NCBI GenBank assembly: GCA_014925825.1
Contig: JACGCK010000096.1
Span: 62,001 to 126,000, forward strand
Direction of reading: 5' to 3'
DNA: 64,000 nucleotides
Source of the DNA: Pholiota molesta
Taxonomy: Eukaryota > Basidiomycota > Agaricomycetes > Agaricales > Strophariaceae
Shown: positions 34,737-46,784 of the stretch, one piece after another
Numbering within the stretch: position 1 is the first letter of the stretch
Layout of the letters: every line of letters begins with the position of its first letter
The notes under the pieces: model-generated
Seen by the model: only the letters and a program-made list of their open reading frames with translations
Databases searched by the model: none
Told to the model about the DNA's origin: nothing
Made by a program: the position numbers and the translations under genes

Positions 34737-37473
34737 GATTGAATAATGGTATAGAGGGGTACGCAGAACGAACCTATTATATGGAATTTATATTGCTAAA
34801 TGGCAACAACACTGAACAGTCTTACCAATGCAAATCCATTGCTAGAAGAAGCACGCCATCCATGTGGCAGAGTCTGCCGCAATGTAGGTTTAGTCAGACT
34901 TTTGTTCAGCATTATAAATGTTAAGTTTGCCGACGTTTACACTTTATCGGCATGTGAGCCTAGAAGACGCGTCGTCTCTCACTCCTGGGGCAGAACCAAG
35001 GCAGAACACGAAGCCGAGAATCGATTCCCGTCATACATGAGGCGGAGGGGGATGACGCGTACCGCCGGCATGCAGCGAGAGAGCGCCGCTTGAAGACCGC
35101 GTCGTCTCCGATTCCCTGCATATAACACGCCAGTGGGATCTACCCAATTATTCACGTCGTCAGCGCGTCTGCGGTTGTAGTGATTGTCGCGAACATTTCG
35201 GTCTCCCGCTTTTTTTTTCTCTTTTGTATGGCCAAAGCACGCGAATTTCTGTGTGAGGTTCGTAGCCGCGCGTGGGTGCTAGCTAGTAGGATGTTCAGCT
35301 TTGCTCTGAGGGCGGGACGGAATGCACGGAATGCAACTCTTGCATCACAGTAACACTTCCACATACACATACCGTCTCATTGCACTTCTGATGTCTCTCT
35401 TCCCCGAATAACGACTCCCGCGGAAGAAAACGAAGAGCGCCCGCGCTACTCCTCCACATGTGATCCCGTCTCCGCGCGCTTGGCGAGTACCATGTTGGCG
35501 AGGTGCAGCGTCAGGTTTGAGGCAGCAACGGAAGGAACAATCGGTATGTGAGTTGTGGAGGGGCGAGCCCGGCGAGGTTAAAGTGACGGCGGGTGACTCA
35601 TTGAGAGGAGGTGCAGATTTTGAATTTGGGCTGACAATGGAAGTAAGGGCAAATTACGAGCGTACAACAGTAGTGTCAAAGTTATCACATTCGATTTCCT
35701 GGAATCATGAAGCGCTTAGGGTGAATTGTCCCACGGCTGAACATCACTCCTGTCCCGAATCCTCCCGAATCTTTCCGACCTCTTTCTTTCACTTGCGCTC
35801 GAAATTCTCTCTGCTGGTGTTGTCTTTAACTTTCTATCTTTTTCGTACTTGGCGATACGGTTCTGGGCTCCGTCTCTGGCGCACGGTTTAACTGTAACCC
35901 ATTTTGTGGCGCAACTATCCTCTCTGGCTTTTCTCTGTGCGAAGTACTGAAGCTACCATGACCAAACCAATGCGTCTAATACATACCCCTCCGGTTTGAA
36001 TTTGCTGCGACTAATCCAGTTTCCTGATTCAAGCTGCTCCCAACAATGTGGTTAACTCGGGCCCATCTTTACACTATCTCTGTGTACTTCAGTATTGTCC
36101 AAATGGACGTCCCATCCCTACCCCCGGTGACTCGGGAATTTTTACACTCAAGCAGGAGTCGCCGAAATTACTAGAGCGGCGCCTTTTCTATGCTCCACAA
36201 CTCTCTGTATTTACGCTTGTCATATTCGTTTACGAACTCCCCTTCCACCAGAGAATATCCAATGCCTTACCAACCCAGTTCAAAGCGATGTCCGTCCTTC
36301 TCCTTCCCTCTTATGCTCCTACAGGCATATTTGGCGAAGGAATCGCCCAACGGTGCCATCCTGGAGAGATGTATGTTAGAAGTCGGTACATAAACATCCC
36401 ATTGATCTGTGCTCCGAAACACTGCCCCCTCTGGAATCATTATCGATTCCCTTTAATGTCGCTTTTCTTGGGTGATCCCGTATATAAGCAATACGTCGAC
36501 AGCATTATCGCCTCATCACGGTCTTCACCTTCACTGGGCCACCTCAAGAGCATCGCACATCTGGTGACTGGGATGCCCTTGCGTTCATTATCGTTCCTTC
36601 CCTTGCTTCTCTTTCCGCAACCTTGTCTAAATGGCTTCGTCAATACCGACCATTCCCTCTGAGCTGACATTTCGGCGGCCCTCATACGACACCCAGCCGT
36701 TGTTTTTCCTTCCATATACTGGCACCATCCCTACGACACTACATCAGCCATTAACTCCTTTGTTGCCCACTCCTATGTCTGCGTGGCAGAACACTGGCGA
36801 GAAAGATGACATATATACATATAACTCTGTCCTCAGTCGTACCTGGAATATGGGTTACTCACAATTTCGTGCGCGGGGTGTCTGAAATTTGTTTGGCCGC
36901 CCTCTCCCTTCGATTTCGATCAACACCGTTGAGGCACGGCCAGCATCCTTTGCAACGCGAATATGGACAATGTGATTCGATTGAGGACACCGGAGGATAC
37001 TTTATCGTCCTTGACACGGCTATCTAGGCGCTCGTGCCTCTAATATCCCTCTTGTTTGTTTGCGAAGTCTAGCATTTCTTTTTTTCCGGTATTTCTTCAG
37101 GGAGCACTTCTCTGCACGATGGCCTGACACACAGATGGTGGGTGTCTACCCTTGTCTACCGTTGACGTCTACCAAAGCTTGTGTATCTCCTGAGGTGCTT
37201 ATACATATGTTGCGAAAAATAGACGAAGTGCGCCTTGAACTGTCGACGCTAGCTCACGGGCGGCGAATGCCTTTGAACACACGTCGAGCTCGAGGGCATT
37301 GATATAGTAAGATAGAACAGAGAAAACGATCCATTGATCCTCCGCTACCATAAGATGAAAATATATCGAATGGGAATCAGTTTCCACATCAAATGAATCA
37401 AGAAATTATCCAGGCATGTAAATCAAAGCTGAAGTAATTCTAAGCCCACTCTATTAAACCACGCGCCAAGTTT
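34737..37473. other. Gene-poor stretch inside the metabolic region
   Basis: 2.7 kb without a gene I can support. The plus open frame 36048-36662 (205 codons) and 36631-36885 show no family motif and no splice-consistent extension. Parts near 35100-35400 and 35750-35900 are pyrimidine-rich. It separates two minus-strand oxidoreductase genes. Confidence 0.45.
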
Positions 37474-39387
37474 TCAATCTACAACCCTCTTGTATTGTAA
37501 ATAGCATGGCTCTCCCATGGGGCTCGCCTGAGTTTAAATCAGACTCATTGCATACATGGATTATATGGGAAGTACTTACGCGCTGCAGGTCGTTAACGTC
37601 CGGGATAGGGACCTGCTTCGGGTACTTTCCTGTGGCGTCGACGAGCTCATACTCGTATCCTGCGAGGAAGAGGGAGACGATCATCTTGATCTCCAGTTTT
37701 GCGAACTGTATTTTCGAACGTGCACAATTAGCGAAATCCGGCGCGGTGAATAAAAACCTTACCTTCATTCCGGAGCACGGGTGACGACCGCCTCCCCACG
37801 CGATGAAGGAGTACGCCTCTTTCTTGTCCTCTTCGCGGCCAGGGGCAAATCGTGATGGGTCCCACTCATCGGGGTTGGTATAGATGCTCGGGTTGAGATG
37901 CACATCTGCCGCAGAGTACGCCAAGAACCAGCCGCGTTTCACGATTTTTCCCGCCATAGGGAGGTCGGCTTTGGTGTTGCGACGCAGAGCAGCGCCCGTT
38001 GCGGTGAGGCGCAGTGTTTCCTTGAGGCAGAGCTCGACGACGGGCATCTCTGATTCCCACGCGTTGATGGGGATGCTCGCCAGACGCTTGTGGAGGGGCT
38101 CGTTCACGTACATAGGATTGGAGTGGTTGGTAAGGAGGTCTTGTACTTCTTTGACTGCCTTGGCCTTCCACTCGGGGTGTGCAGCGAGGTAGATCAAAAT
38201 CCAGCACGCTAGTTTCCCCGTTAATTAGATTTTTTTTGTGAGGATCGATAACGACGTACAGTTCACACTGGTGTTGGTAATGCCGGCAAAGATAATAATC
38301 ATCGCAAACTAGGAACTGGTCAGTCATGTTATCAATTCGAACGTAATTCCACTTACCCCAACAATGGCCTTATTGTCAAGCCCCGAAGCTATCAGTACAT
38401 CGAACGCATCGGAAGACGGCGTTGCGTTGCGCCGTTGTTCGATATACTTGACCAGAAACTTGTAAAGATCGGTGGTAGCCTTCTCTTTGTTCTTAGTAGC
38501 CGAAGTTGGGATCCAAGGAAGAATAAGAGAGAAGGGGGTGGCGCTCTTTTCGATGATGTCAAAGTATTTCCACATTTCAGCGACGGCAGTTGGGTCGGTA
38601 GATAACGAGCGACAGGAGACCATTCGGATAGTCATTTGAATAACAAGCTGTAAAGAATTTGAGCGTGAGCATCCGTCCTTAGTTTGAGTGGGTAACACCT
38701 ACGTCATAGACGTTGCGGAATGGATCAATGCGCCCCTCTTTGGCCGGCATCGAGACCGACAAGCTGTGGTGAATATCGTCAAGAAGCGAAGGTAGTACTG
38801 GTAGAATTTCAGACATCACTTTACGTCTCGAAAGGAACACTTCGTTTCACTCACCATCTGTAAGACGTTCTTTACTGAAGAGCACGGCCACGTTCTTGTT
38901 GAACCAAGTCATATTCTCCGGTTGCCATTCTGCTTCTGACGACTGTTCAAGACGTGGAGCCTAGTAAAGCATATGAGCCGGGAAGCTTAAGAAATAAGAG
39001 GGAAATAAGACTTACGCCTCCAAGTAGAATCTGGTACCCTTGCGTGAAGTCAAGGTATTTATCGTTGTGGAAGACCTTGCGTCCCTCTTCTCCGGATACC
39101 GCGACAACGGTATGTTGCAGAAAGCGGAATTGGAACAGCTCCTGACCCGTCTTCGCAAAGCCATTGAACATGAAGTCATGCCTCTTGGCGAAGAACGACC
39201 ATGCAGTAAGGCTAGACACCCAACCAGGGAGCTTGACGATCCCGGAGTTGTCCTTTGGCTGAGCAGGACGTAGAAGGAAAGTCGTTAATGATCCCAGTAG
39301 CAGAATTGCGGCAGCCGTGGCTACTGGAATACGCGAATCGCTTTGAGCAGCTGCGCGCAGCTCAGAAAAGACGGATGTAGCGTTCAT
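37474..39387 (-). CDS. Cytochrome P450 monooxygenase
   Basis: About eight to nine exons from ATG 39387 to stop 37474 join in phase to roughly 545 residues. The N-terminus has a membrane anchor (IPVATAAAILLLGSLTTFLL). Family marks in order are the I-helix FAMIIIFAGITNTSVN (AGxxT), the K-helix ELCLKETLRLTATGAALRR (ExxR), the PERF-like DPSRFAPGR, and the heme loop FIAWGGGRHPCSGMKFAKLE with the axial Cys. The C-terminus is PMGEPCYLQYKRVVD. The GGGRHPC form of the heme loop resembles CYP51-like and related Agaricomycete clans. Such enzymes sit on the ER membrane and hydroxylate hydrophobic substrates with a P450 reductase partner. No frame breaks were seen. The nearby SDRs and sesquiterpene synthase suggest a tailoring role, which is inference from position. 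Confidence 0.93.
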
Positions 39388-40577
39388 TCTTGCAGGACGT
39401 GAGACACAGAATCCGCTGCAAAGTTCGATTCTTATTTGTGTTGATGATTAAAACATAATGGGGACTCGGAAGTGACGGTGATCGAATTGGAGGATGTAAC
39501 ATCCCCATCCTGAATAAAGTATTTTTTCAGAGTATTAAACTCGACAGAATGAAAGAAAAATGTAAAGAGTGGCTGATACACAAGAAGCCAGGACCCCATC
39601 TACTTGGGGAATTAGGTAGCCATCTGCAATGGAATCCACTTTCAATGATAGATCTCGTCGTTGTCGCCAAGTTGGGTTCAATCCGGTTCAATCTCGGTGT
39701 GTTACGAGAATAGCATCGGGCGGGCATCACAGGGCATCAAAGGCAGGGAAGAATCCATGTACTGACACACTACGGCTCTTCGAAGTTCGCAAATGACTTA
39801 AAATGCGGTGTCAGACATTTAAATCGCTTATGAGCGGCTTGCGCATTTTTCTTTACAGGATCGTAGGGCACTTAAGATTTTAAACGACCCTTATTACTCC
39901 TGTTTGCACCGATTATCAGGTTTTTATCTATTTTCGGAGATTGCAAAAAGGCGTCCGTATGCAGCTTACTCGAGTCCCCGGGATCATTTGATGGGATCTC
40001 AGTAGTACCTTCGGACCGATGTTGATCTCAACCAACTTGCGGTCCTCAGTAGGCCCATGGCAATAATATACAAAGTATCTTACCGCTGAGAAAACTCACA
40101 CTGAAATTATGTATGTATACGTTGATCATGAGCGTCACATTTTTAGATCATTCACCGTGATTTGACCGTTACTGAACCCGCCGCGTAGATGCTCGGCGGA
40201 ATCGCCAGGTATGCAGAATCCCAAGCACCAGTATACTTGGCTTTTCTTTGCAACAGAATTCAGATTAACCCCCATACGCGGTTATGATGTGGTGTGAGAA
40301 TACGACTTGATAGACTCAATAGATAGTTGGGGTACCAACGCTCAGACTTGACCCAGCTCACATGCTGTGTTAAGTGTTTCGGCTCATCCGACAACACTGG
40401 CATTTGTTTTGAAAATCTGCACGTCATTCGAATACTCGCTTGACTATTTACTGCGAAGGAGGGGCGGCATTGTCAATGTACCGAATAGAATCCACAGCCT
40501 ACACCTTATGTAACTTGCAAGATGGGAGCTGTACTTATCCATCATAGATACCCCTCACTTCGATTTGAATCATTACC
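39388..40577. other. Divergent intergenic region between the P450 and SDR genes
   Basis: 1.2 kb between two divergently transcribed oxidoreductase genes, so it should hold both promoters. No coding sequence, repeat or RNA was recognised. Shared regulation is possible but no repeated operator-like motif stood out. Confidence 0.45.
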
Positions 40578-41842
40578 ATGTCATCCTCTACAGCTACTAG
40601 AATTGCACTTGTAACCGGTGCCGCACAAGGCATTGGTAAAGCCATTGCCTTGAGGCTCGCGGATGATGGCCTTGACGTTGCTCTCAACGATCTCAGCTCC
40701 AAGTCGTCTGAACTTGAATCCCTCAAGAAAGAAATCGAGGACAAGGGGAGAAAATCTGCAATTCTGCTCGGGGACGTTTCGTCCGAGCCTGACGTTATTG
40801 CCATGATCGAAGGCATCGTCTCTCAGCTCGGGGGTATAGACGTTGTAAGTCTTCATCGCATCTCTGTCTAGTAGCTCTCATATTTTCATAGATGGTTTCA
40901 AATGCTGGAATCAACTTCGCATGCCCTCTAACAGAGCGTAAGTCAACAATCCATAGATCATATTAACTCCCCCCATCTCTGACTGTTCTAACAAGTGCCT
41001 ATATCGGAATGGGATAGGACGTTCTCCATAAACACGCGCGGCATGTTCCTTTGCTATCGCCACGCAGCGAAGCAAATGATCAAACAAGGCCGGGGTGGAC
41101 GCATTATAGGAGCCACATCTTCAGCTGGAAAGCAAGGTATTTATTCTTCAGGTTTTCAACTCACCCGTGCGACTCACCTTGTTATAGGGATTGCCAACCT
41201 TGGGCACTACAGCGCGTCGAAGTTCGCCGTTCGTGGACTTACGCAGGCTGCAGGTGAGGCTGAAAAAAACGATTATAGTATCTCCTTTAATTTATTTGCT
41301 ACTTACAGCGCAAGAGTGGGGTCCCCACAAGATTACCGTGAACTGTTATGCACCAAGTATGTATCTTCGTACTCGAAGCTATATGTCAGCCTAATTTGAT
41401 CACTTTTAGGCACTGTGGAGACGCCAATGAGTAAAGTATCTTTCATCAACGGGTCGTCTCGATCTAACGCCAAAGTTTTGCTAGTCGATAACTTCATCAA
41501 TCAAGTTGGTATCCCTAAGGACGCATTTTACGCAGGAGTAAGTAACATTCAGATAATGATGCGTAGATACGCAACTGATTTCTTGAAACATCAGCAAAGC
41601 CAGGCAACCGCAGTAGGATACCACGGACAACCCGAATATATTGCGAGTTTAGCTTCTTTCTTTGCGTCTGAAGGTTCCCACCATATCACCGGTAAGCCTC
41701 TTCTCACTACACTTCCAGAAACATCATTGAATATTTTTCAGGTCAGAGTGTAAGTCACCTTGGTAAATGTGATCGTGACGCAAATTTTGACTGGCGGAAA
41801 ATTTAATAGATCAATATCGATGGTGGTAAAATATTCGATTGA
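40578..41842 (+). CDS. Short-chain dehydrogenase/reductase (acetoin/diacetyl-reductase-like)
   Basis: About ten exons with 45-65 nt introns join to a protein of roughly 260 residues. It begins MSSSTATRIALVTGAAQGIG (TGxxxGIG cofactor motif), with the acidic ending of strand two in VALNDLSSKS, favouring NAD(H). Then come MVSNAGINFACPLTE (NAG), FSINTRGMFLCYRHAAKQMI, IIGATSSAGKQG (catalytic Ser), GHYSASKFAVRGLTQAA (YxxxK) and HKITVNCYAP, ending in SEGSHHITGQSINIDGGKIF. This is the classical SDR layout of diacetyl/acetoin or 3-oxoacyl reductases. The gene looks intact. Its start lies 1.2 kb from, and divergent to, the P450, which supports a shared pathway. The true substrate is unknown. Confidence 0.9.
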
Positions 41843-42989
41843 TGTTTCATGCCCACCTGCACCGCTGGCTAGTGCAGAACAGGCTCACGGGTGTAACGAG
41901 AAACGAAACCTTGACATCTAACTTATCTAGAGCGGTGTTTATAACTAGGTACATATTGTGGGCAATGTACTTCTTAACCAAATGGATGAAGCCAAGCTAC
42001 TTCGTAGAACTATCTTGCAATTTTGGAGGAGGCTCCAGTCAGGACATGCGCGCTAAATATTGAGCGCTGATATTGATGGAGAATTTATTCCCTCAAATTA
42101 TGAGATTTTATCTGAATGGAAAGGAAACCGCTAATCTAATAGTTCTTCTGCGGACGTCCGGACTTGATATAATTGCATAACCGATATCCACGGTTGGCTG
42201 CAACTATTTTATTCGAAAAATTGTTACCAACCCGCTAAAATCTTCATGTTTTTGAAAGCCGCTTGGTACTTCGTACATACTCCTGCTCACCGATATTGAT
42301 AAAGAAACATCAAGGATCGACAGGACGTCTTCTTGCAGGGTAAGGAGTTATTTAAGGTCCGACGCAGGGCATGTAAACGCAAATTAAATATGAAAGTGCG
42401 ATAGATGATGCTATTACTAAACGAAGAAATTTGAGTGACACAAGTTGTAGGCGTCCATAATAATAATATAGCTTGCAGTAAAGTGCAGTTGGTGGATCCA
42501 GTGGTATCGCCGCCCGATAATACGGCCTTCGCCGGGGATAACCCAATTGGGGTCGATGGCGATAAGTGAAAGCACTTTGGAATCCGAAGGAGATTGTTCT
42601 GGTTGTATCAGACTTCCATAGAGTCTTTCTCATGAGGCGTTCGACGCGCTGCCGTGGATGTCGCAGTGAATGAGGGAAAGGGGGATGTGGTCTGGACTCT
42701 ACAGTACGAGAGTAAAGGCATGCGGTTGGCATGCGGGGGCGAACATATAGCGAAAACGCTCGGCAGGGCAATACTGAGCGGGACGTGGAGCCTTTGGAAT
42801 CGAATGGGGGTATATTGTGAGAACAATCGTTTGAGCACAGGATGACTTCGGTACCGTCGCGCTGTGTTTCCCAACTATGTACATACTAGTCTTCATTGCA
42901 TACCGAAATTATATGTATAATATTTGACAATTCTGGACGTTTCTAAATCAGCATGTACTGGCTCAAGTCCCTCCCAAGCTATACTATTC
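41843..42989. other. Intergenic stretch
   Basis: No gene recognised. Open frames on both strands are short and motif-free. The right end runs into the decayed ferric reductase. Confidence 0.45.
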
Positions 42990-45145
42990 TCAGAAGTTCT
43001 TCGCTAAACAGCCCATTTCGTCAGCACGCTATCTGGGACTCGCCCCTCGAAGGAAGGACTTACGGCACCGCCGAGCGCCTCGTCATGGAGCGGCACCGAC
43101 GGCTCCCCGCACAGGATGTCCATCGGGCGCGGTGTGCGCAGCGCCACGCGGACGCTCTTCGCCAGACCATGCGAGTGCCGCAGACTAACACCCCATAAAC
43201 GTCAGCCTGATACGTAACAGCGCATAGGTAGCTAGAGACGCACCGTCTGCCGCCACGCGCGCCGTTGCAGCCGCGATCTCGTTCTGGAGGAGGAGGCCCA
43301 ATTCCACATCTGGCCTTCTCCGCGCGACGCGCACGAAGGGCACCGCGAGCAATGCAGAAGCCGCTTTTCTCGGTTTCGCTTTCGGACGTTGCAGCGCGCT
43401 TGCATGATAATAGTTCAAGCGTCGGAGCCGCACACGCCATACGCCACGAAAGTGCGCGCGCTGCGCGCGATCTCACCCGGCAACGTCTAACAACAACGCA
43501 ACGCGAACGCCACCCCTTACCCTCCCGCGACGAGCACAACGCGCTGGTATCCCACCACCAGCGGCGGCGCACTGCACAGCCCGCTCACGAGCCCCCAGCG
43601 CCGCTGCGGCGTCCCGTGCGTCCCTGGGGCGAAGCCCTTGCACGCGCGCAGGACGAACACCACCGCCGCGTCCCTGTCCGGTGTTACGTGGGCGGCGGCG
43701 GCGGAATCGTCCAGCGTGGTGATCGGGTGATCGGTGAACGGGTGAGACGCGGGCGCGCACCCGCAGGGAGGTGCGCCGAGGGCGGGGGAACTCGAGGAAC
43801 GCGCTCTGGCCGGCGCGCCAGTGGAGGGCGGGGCGGTGGCGGGCGGTGTACAGGAAGGGCGCGGTTGTGGGGCACTTCCGCGCCGAGTGCTTGGGGGACG
43901 CGCCGAGGGCGGGGAAGGAGAGGAACGCGCTCTGGCCAGCGCGCCAGTGGAGAGCTGGGCGGCGGCGGGCGGGTGAGGGGATTCTTCGGCGCTGGCGGTG
44001 TTGGGGAAGATGGGGGGCTTGAAGGATGAGAGGAAGAAGGCGGCGTTATAGAGGACCTGTTGGATGAGACGGATGCTGCCGCCGACGCCCCAGACGATAA
44101 AGGCGGGTCAGGCGCAGTAGCATGAGAGGCTGTCAAGATGTTAGTGCAGCAAAAGGAATTCAAATGATAAACTTACGTGCGTCCAGTGAGATGGAACGGC
44201 AGGCCAAGCGTGAACATCCTGTGAGATTAGGCGCCGTTAATGGTTTTGTACGCAGATGAGGAGGGAGAACATACAAAGAAACAGTTTATGCGTTATCAGG
44301 AATAGTTCATATGAGCGTTCGCATGCCGGCGCACACTGAGGATACATGCTTAGGAGAGTGACAGAGAACACTGCAGCGGGCTGCATCGGATCCAAAAATG
44401 ATACCGAAGAGGCTGTGCAGGTAAAACTGATGTAGAAGGTGGTATCCTGTAGTAGCTTGGAGACTTTGGGAATGAGTGAGGACACTGACTTCGCTTGGAC
44501 TTTGTCGAGCCTCACGGCAGTAAGCCCTGGGCACACATAAATTACGAAGTCAGAGCGGAGGAGAAGCAACGATGAGAAGCACAGGGCGACGCACAGGAGG
44601 CGAGGATGTCCTGCATGTCAAGGGCGACCAAGATAGAATAGGCAAGGCGGCGAAGGGCGGCGATGGTGCACGCACGGTTGATAAAGTATTTGTGGTCTGC
44701 CATAACGCCTTGGAGGTTCGTGCCACGTGACTACGCAAGAGGAGGCTGCAGTATCAGATGAGGCACGACAGGTATACAACGTTGAATTCCAAACATACTT
44801 TTGACAAAGGTCCAGCAGAAGAGTACGGGAGTATACCCAAGGGTGAGACCGACTTCTGCGGTCGACCGTGTACCGAAAGCCGAGAAAGACTTGTCAAGCG
44901 GAAGGCGACCACCCTCAGGAAGTTGACGAATGCTACAGACGTCCCAACTTGAAAGAAACATGCTCTACATCCGTAGCCTTGCGCGCATGATGGATAACAT
45001 CAGCGCGTAAAGTTGCGCACCCGAGGAAAGTGATCATGATGGAGGCGAGGAGGTAGGGATCTATTGGCCTTGTTTGAGTCGATGCCTTGATTGGATCGAT
45101 GGCGCTGGCGCTGGAGCCCGGTCGAGGCGAGGCGGCGAACGGCAT
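42990..45145 (-). pseudogene. Decayed ferric reductase (FRE-type transmembrane oxidoreductase)
   Basis: Pieces of a ferric reductase appear in order on the minus strand but in different frames and broken by stops. They are PYLLASIMITFLGCATLRA, VVAFRLTSLSRLS, EVGLTLGYTPVLFCWTFVKS, KYFINRACTIAAL, MFTLGLPFHLTGR, AFIVWGVGGSIRLIQQVLYN, LHWRAGQSAFLEFP (FAD-binding entry), SHPFT, then YQRVVLVAGG followed by a stop where GGSGV is expected and then GVAFAL (NAD-binding), and finally MDILCGEPSVPLHDEALGGA. Known members reduce Fe3+ or Cu2+ at the plasma membrane, using heme, FAD and NADPH. The region carries several nonsense and frame changes, and the FAD-entry segment is duplicated 126 bp apart. The order and spacing leave little doubt about ancestry. 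A functional product is unlikely. Exact ends are approximate. Confidence 0.72.
43773..43973. repeat. Direct repeat within the ferric reductase relic
   Basis: A segment of about 73 bp (43773-43846) recurs at 43900-43973. Both copies share GAGGAACGCGCTCTGGCC, then AGCGCGCCAGTGGA or GGCGCGCCAGTGGA, and GGCGGGCGG. The core offset is 126 bp, so both encode LHWRAGQSAFL in the same frame on the minus strand. The duplicated segment is the FAD-entry motif of the reductase. Confidence 0.75.
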
Positions 45146-45381
45146 ACTAAAATGTGGGTGGGGGATTTGGGGAAGGCGAGAGAACGCGCTTTGAAGGGTG
45201 TAGGGGAAGAAAAGGCTAGATTGTGGCTGATCTGCTTGTCAGCACCGTTCTCGTCCATCTCTCTGGCGGAACAGCATGGTCGAAAGCAGAACATTGGGGG
45301 TAAAGAACGCGTCGGTTCATGAAAAGGATGTCCGAGGTTTCACAGCCATATGATGTTGAATATCCTTGATATATGGCTATT

Positions 45382-46784
45382 CACAGGATGCAGTACCAAA
45401 TAAATGTGTATTATTTATTCGGTGCTTATGTAATAGTTTATTTACATCACACTACAGATATCTGACAACAAAGTATTTGGAAGATATTTGGTACAATTTA
45501 ATAGATAAAAGTGTTCGATTTATCTGCTATATATGAGATGGTTTATCTAATAGAAACTTTGCAAATAAATTGATGCCCTTTATTTGGAGCATATTTACAT
45601 ATTGAGCAGGTTGATTATTTGACAACATATGTATATGACACAAACAAATAACATTTGAATAAAGAAAGCAATTTTATTTGGTAGGAATATTTAAATAAAT
45701 AAGGAGAGATTATTTGGTAGTTATTTGGTAGCAGATTTGCCTCGTCAAAGGGGCAAATCCGAAATTTGCCGCGCAAAAAACGGCAAATTTGGAATTTGCC
45801 TTGTCAAAGGGGCAAATTCGAAATTTGCTGCGCAAAAAACGGCAAATCCAAAATTTGCCGCACAAAAAACGGCAAATCTGGAATTTGCCTTGTCAAAGGG
45901 GCAAATTCGAAATTTGCCGCGCAAAAAACGGCGAATCCAAAATTTGCCGCACAAAAAACAGCAAATCTGGAATTTGCCTCGTCAAAGGGGCAAATTCGAA
46001 ATTTGCCGCGCAAAAAACGGCAAATCTGGAATTTGCCTCAGTGATGGGCCAGATTTGCCGTTTTTTGCGCGGCAAATTTCGAATTTGCCCCTTTGATGAG
46101 GCAAATTCCAGATTTGCCATTTTTTGCTTGGCAAATTTCGAATTTGCCCCTTCGACGAGGCAAATTCCAGATTTGCCGTTTTTTGCGCGGCAAATTTCGA
46201 ATTTGCCCCTTTGACGAGGCAAATTCCAGATTTGCCGTTTTTTGCGCGGCAAATTTCGAATTTGCCCCTTTGACGAGGCAAATTCCAGATTTGCCGTTTT
46301 TTGTGCGGCAAATTTTGGATTTGCCATTTTTTGCGCGGCAAATTTCGAATTTGCCCCTTTGACAAGGCAAATTCCAGATTTGCCGTTTTTTGCGCGGCAA
46401 ATTTCGGATTTGCCCCTTTGACGAGGCAAATCTGCTACCAAATAACTACCAAATAATCTCTCCTTATTTATTTAAATATTCCTACCAAATAAAATTGCTT
46501 TCTTTATTCAAATGTTATTTGTTTGTGTCATATACATATGTTGTCAAATAATCAACCTGCTCAATATGTAAATATGCTCCAAATAAAGGGCATCAATTTA
46601 TTTGCAAAGTTTCTATTAGATAAACCATCTCATATATAGCAGATAAATCGAACACTTTTATCTATTAAATTGTACCAAATATCTTCCAAATACTTTGTTG
46701 TCAGATATCTGCAGTGTGATGTATATAAACTATTACATAAGCACCGAATAAATAACACACATTTATTTGGTACTGCGCCCTGTG
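45382..46784. mobile_element. Foldback element: 1.4 kb near-perfect palindrome with nested tandem repeats
   Basis: The two halves are reverse complements of each other around a centre near 46050. The outer arms (45382-45740 and 46428-46784) are AT-rich unique sequence, about 98 percent alike in the parts I compared. The ends read CACAGGATGCAGTACC and CACAGGGCGCAGTACC, flanked by ATT on both sides (45379-45381 and 46785-46787), a possible 3-bp target duplication. The inner 700 bp consist of a 59-bp unit and a 30-bp sub-unit in tandem. They are built from small palindromes such as GGCAAATTCGAAATTTGCC joined by CGCAAAAAACGG or TCAAAGG. All six frames stay open, but no transposase is encoded, so this is a non-autonomous foldback or giant MITE. 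High arm identity suggests recent insertion. Confidence 0.9.
45740..46430. repeat. Inner tandem repeats of the foldback element
   Basis: Left of 46045 the repeats run as GGCAAATCTGGAATTTGCC, TCGTCAAAGGGGCAAATTCG, AAATTTGCCGCGCAAAAAAC. Right of 46052 the same units run in reverse complement. Variant words (TTTGG, CCAAA, TTGTC/TCGTC, GCAC/GCGC) are shared in mirrored order only in part, so units have expanded or converted independently in each arm. Confidence 0.85.

Noticed and set aside
35010..35060. Possible tRNA T-loop (GAATCGATTCCCG)
   Set aside because: No acceptor stem or anticodon arm could be paired around it.
36048..36662. Plus open frame of 204 codons
   Set aside because: No domain, no convincing splice partners, and composition like its flanks.
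45740..46430. CRISPR-like look of regularly spaced repeats
   Set aside because: Units are contiguous with no unique spacers, and the genome is eukaryotic.
45725..46441. Eight overlapping open frames of 69-182 codons on both strands
   Set aside because: They all translate the same palindromic tandem repeat in different frames and have no gene structure.
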